From positions 1 to 6,760 of the forward strand of contig CAPBNZ010000077.1 of NCBI GenBank assembly GCA_948585895.1: DNA of 6,760 nt, written 5' to 3'. This DNA is from an uncultured Clostridia bacterium (GTDB lineage: Bacteria > Bacillota > Clostridia > TANB77 > CAG-508). Below, one piece after another: positions 6,176-6,760 of this stretch. The translations under genes were made by a program, and so were the position numbers. The stretch's first letter is position 1, and each line of letters begins with the position of its first letter. Under the pieces are notes generated by a model. That model ran no database searches. It saw only the letters and a program-made list of their open reading frames with translations, and had not been told where the DNA came from.

Positions 6176-6562
6176 CTATTTAATTCTCTCTAAACTATTT
6201 GTGAGAGCATTATAAAACACCTCATAGCTTCCCCCGTAACGATGACACTTTGTGTTTTCGTCATAGAGGTCTATAGGTGTTCCTGTTCTCGTAAAATTAT
6301 ATCCTCTTAATTTACTATCTATTTCATCAGCTAACTCTATACTAGATGACTTTCTTTTAGTCCACGCCTCAATAGTAATTGAAAATCTTGATAATATTGG
6401 TACATCTTCTCCGTTCTTTTCGTCCAACCTCATAGGAGCTTGAGCTACTATACACGGAAATATAGCCTTTCCATCAGGGTTTTCTCTAACTACTTCCTTT
6501 AATATGGATTCTAATATGGATATAACCATATTATAAAATTCACTTACTTTAAATTCTTTCAC
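6176..6562 (-). CDS. Tail terminator / tail completion protein, 128 aa (GTG start)
   Basis: Likely forms the ring that ends tube growth and joins the tail to the neck. It precedes the tube gene and follows an HK97 gp10-like gene, the standard place for the terminator. Length (128 aa) and layout fit: an N-terminal helix (FYNMVISILESILKEVV), a strand pair ending in SRFSITIEAWTKRKSSSIELADEIDSK at about 60-86, where the 'EAW...S..LADEI..KL' pattern is typical of terminators of this group, and a C-terminal segment with CHRYGGSYEVFYNALTNSLERIK. The start is GTG at 6560-6562 with GGAGG seven bases upstream; it overlaps the previous stop as GTGA. Six residues upstream of the tube gene the frame ends in TAG, 16 bases before the next ATG. 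Confidence 0.8.
   Translation of the reverse strand: MKEFKVSEFYNMVISILESILKEVVRENPDGKAIFPCIVAQAPMRLDEKNGEDVPILSRFSITIEAWTKRKSSSIELADEIDSKLRGYNFTRTGTPIDLYDENTKCHRYGGSYEVFYNALTNSLERIK
6500..6533 (-). repeat. One arm with two identical complementary arms (alternative hairpins)
   Basis: In the mRNA sense TAATATGG (6526-6533) is followed by two copies of its exact complement, CCATATTA (6512-6519 and 6500-6507). Either copy can form an 8-bp stem, with loops of 6 or 18 bases. The two copies also make a short direct repeat encoding Ser-Ile-Leu twice (SILESIL, codons 15-21). It lies about 30-60 bases inside the tail terminator gene. The pairing is seen directly; any effect on translation is unproven. 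Confidence 0.5.
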
Positions 6563-6759
6563 TTTAATACCTCCATCAATAACTTTCCTATTCTTTCATT
6601 TACTAAGTCAGCATTTTCCTGACGAGAGGAAAAAGACGCTGGACGCATAAATGGAAATGGTTTAGTAGCAAACATCAAATAAAATTGTTGCCCATCTATA
6701 ACCACTATTCTTTCAGGACTAAATTGTCTATCTACCTTTTCTACAGGTAAAAACCAATA
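6559..6759 (-). CDS. HK97 gp10-like neck protein, C-terminal 66 residues (partial)
   Basis: The frame is open from the right edge to TGA at 6559-6561, giving 66 residues beginning YWFLPVEKVDRQFSPERIVV. The segment ATKPFPFMRPASFSSRQEN is the recognisable part: a Pro-Phe-Met-Arg-Pro-Ala turn followed by a charged helix is the usual C-terminal end of HK97 gp10-family proteins ('HPFMRPA' type), which act at the head-tail junction in siphoviruses. It is followed at once by the terminator gene, overlapping by four bases (GTGA), so the two are probably translationally coupled. The N-terminal part and start lie outside the window. Confidence 0.75.
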   Translation of the reverse strand, partial: YWFLPVEKVDRQFSPERIVVIDGQQFYLMFATKPFPFMRPASFSSRQENADLVNERIGKLLMEVLK

Positions 6760-6760
6760 T

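Noticed and set aside
1..6760. Defence island, CRISPR array, transposon, tRNA or other non-phage system
   Set aside because: No repeat-spacer structure, transposase motif, cloverleaf or defence-type gene is visible. The whole window is filled by tail genes with gaps of at most 33 bases.
1..6760. Phage tail-like bacteriocin rather than a full phage
   Set aside because: Non-contractile tail-like particles would share these genes, but an HK97 gp10-like neck gene at the upstream edge favours a complete phage. The window alone cannot settle it.

Overview
The window is a stretch of the late morphogenesis operon of a long-tailed (siphovirus-type) phage or prophage. Every gene lies on the minus strand, so transcription runs from high to low coordinates. 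The DNA is strongly AT-rich (about 30% G+C by eye). Ribosome binding sites are strong GGAGG/GAGGTG types, the proteins are rich in Lys, Asn and Ile, and TGA is read as stop. Together with the protein families seen, this points to a low-G+C Firmicutes host (Clostridia, Tissierellia or similar). I cannot name a genus. No integrase, lysis gene, attachment site or host gene is visible, so phage and prophage cannot be separated.

Order in the direction of transcription: 3' end of an HK97 gp10-like neck protein (6559-6759); tail terminator (6176-6562, GTG start); major tail tube protein (5674-6159); an unassigned 54-residue lysine-rich protein (5496-5660); tail assembly chaperone G (5016-5477) and its -1 frameshift extension T (4642-5019); tape measure protein (2254-4608, apparent ATT start); short DUF6711-like / distal-tail candidate (1839-2240); tail-associated baseplate hub protein (46-1836); and the first 18 codons of a further tail gene (1-56).

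Together these genes build the tail. The neck and terminator proteins cap it and join it to the head. The tube protein polymerises around the tape measure protein, helped by the G and GT chaperones. The distal-tail and hub proteins form the tip that contacts the host. Spacing is very tight: gaps run from 2 to 33 bases, there are overlaps of 4 and 11 bases, and two ribosome binding sites overlap the preceding stop codon. No promoter, terminator or gene-free stretch above 40 bases is seen, so the genes are probably read as one transcript with translational coupling.

The points most worth checking are the recoding of the chaperone gene (two tandem C-AAA-GGN sites before the G stop codon, followed after 8 bases by a small hairpin, plus a perfect UUUUUUC heptamer further upstream), the ATT start of the tape measure gene, and the unassigned 54-residue gene. 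I found no defence system, mobile element, CRISPR array or RNA gene. This is essentially an ordinary tail module.
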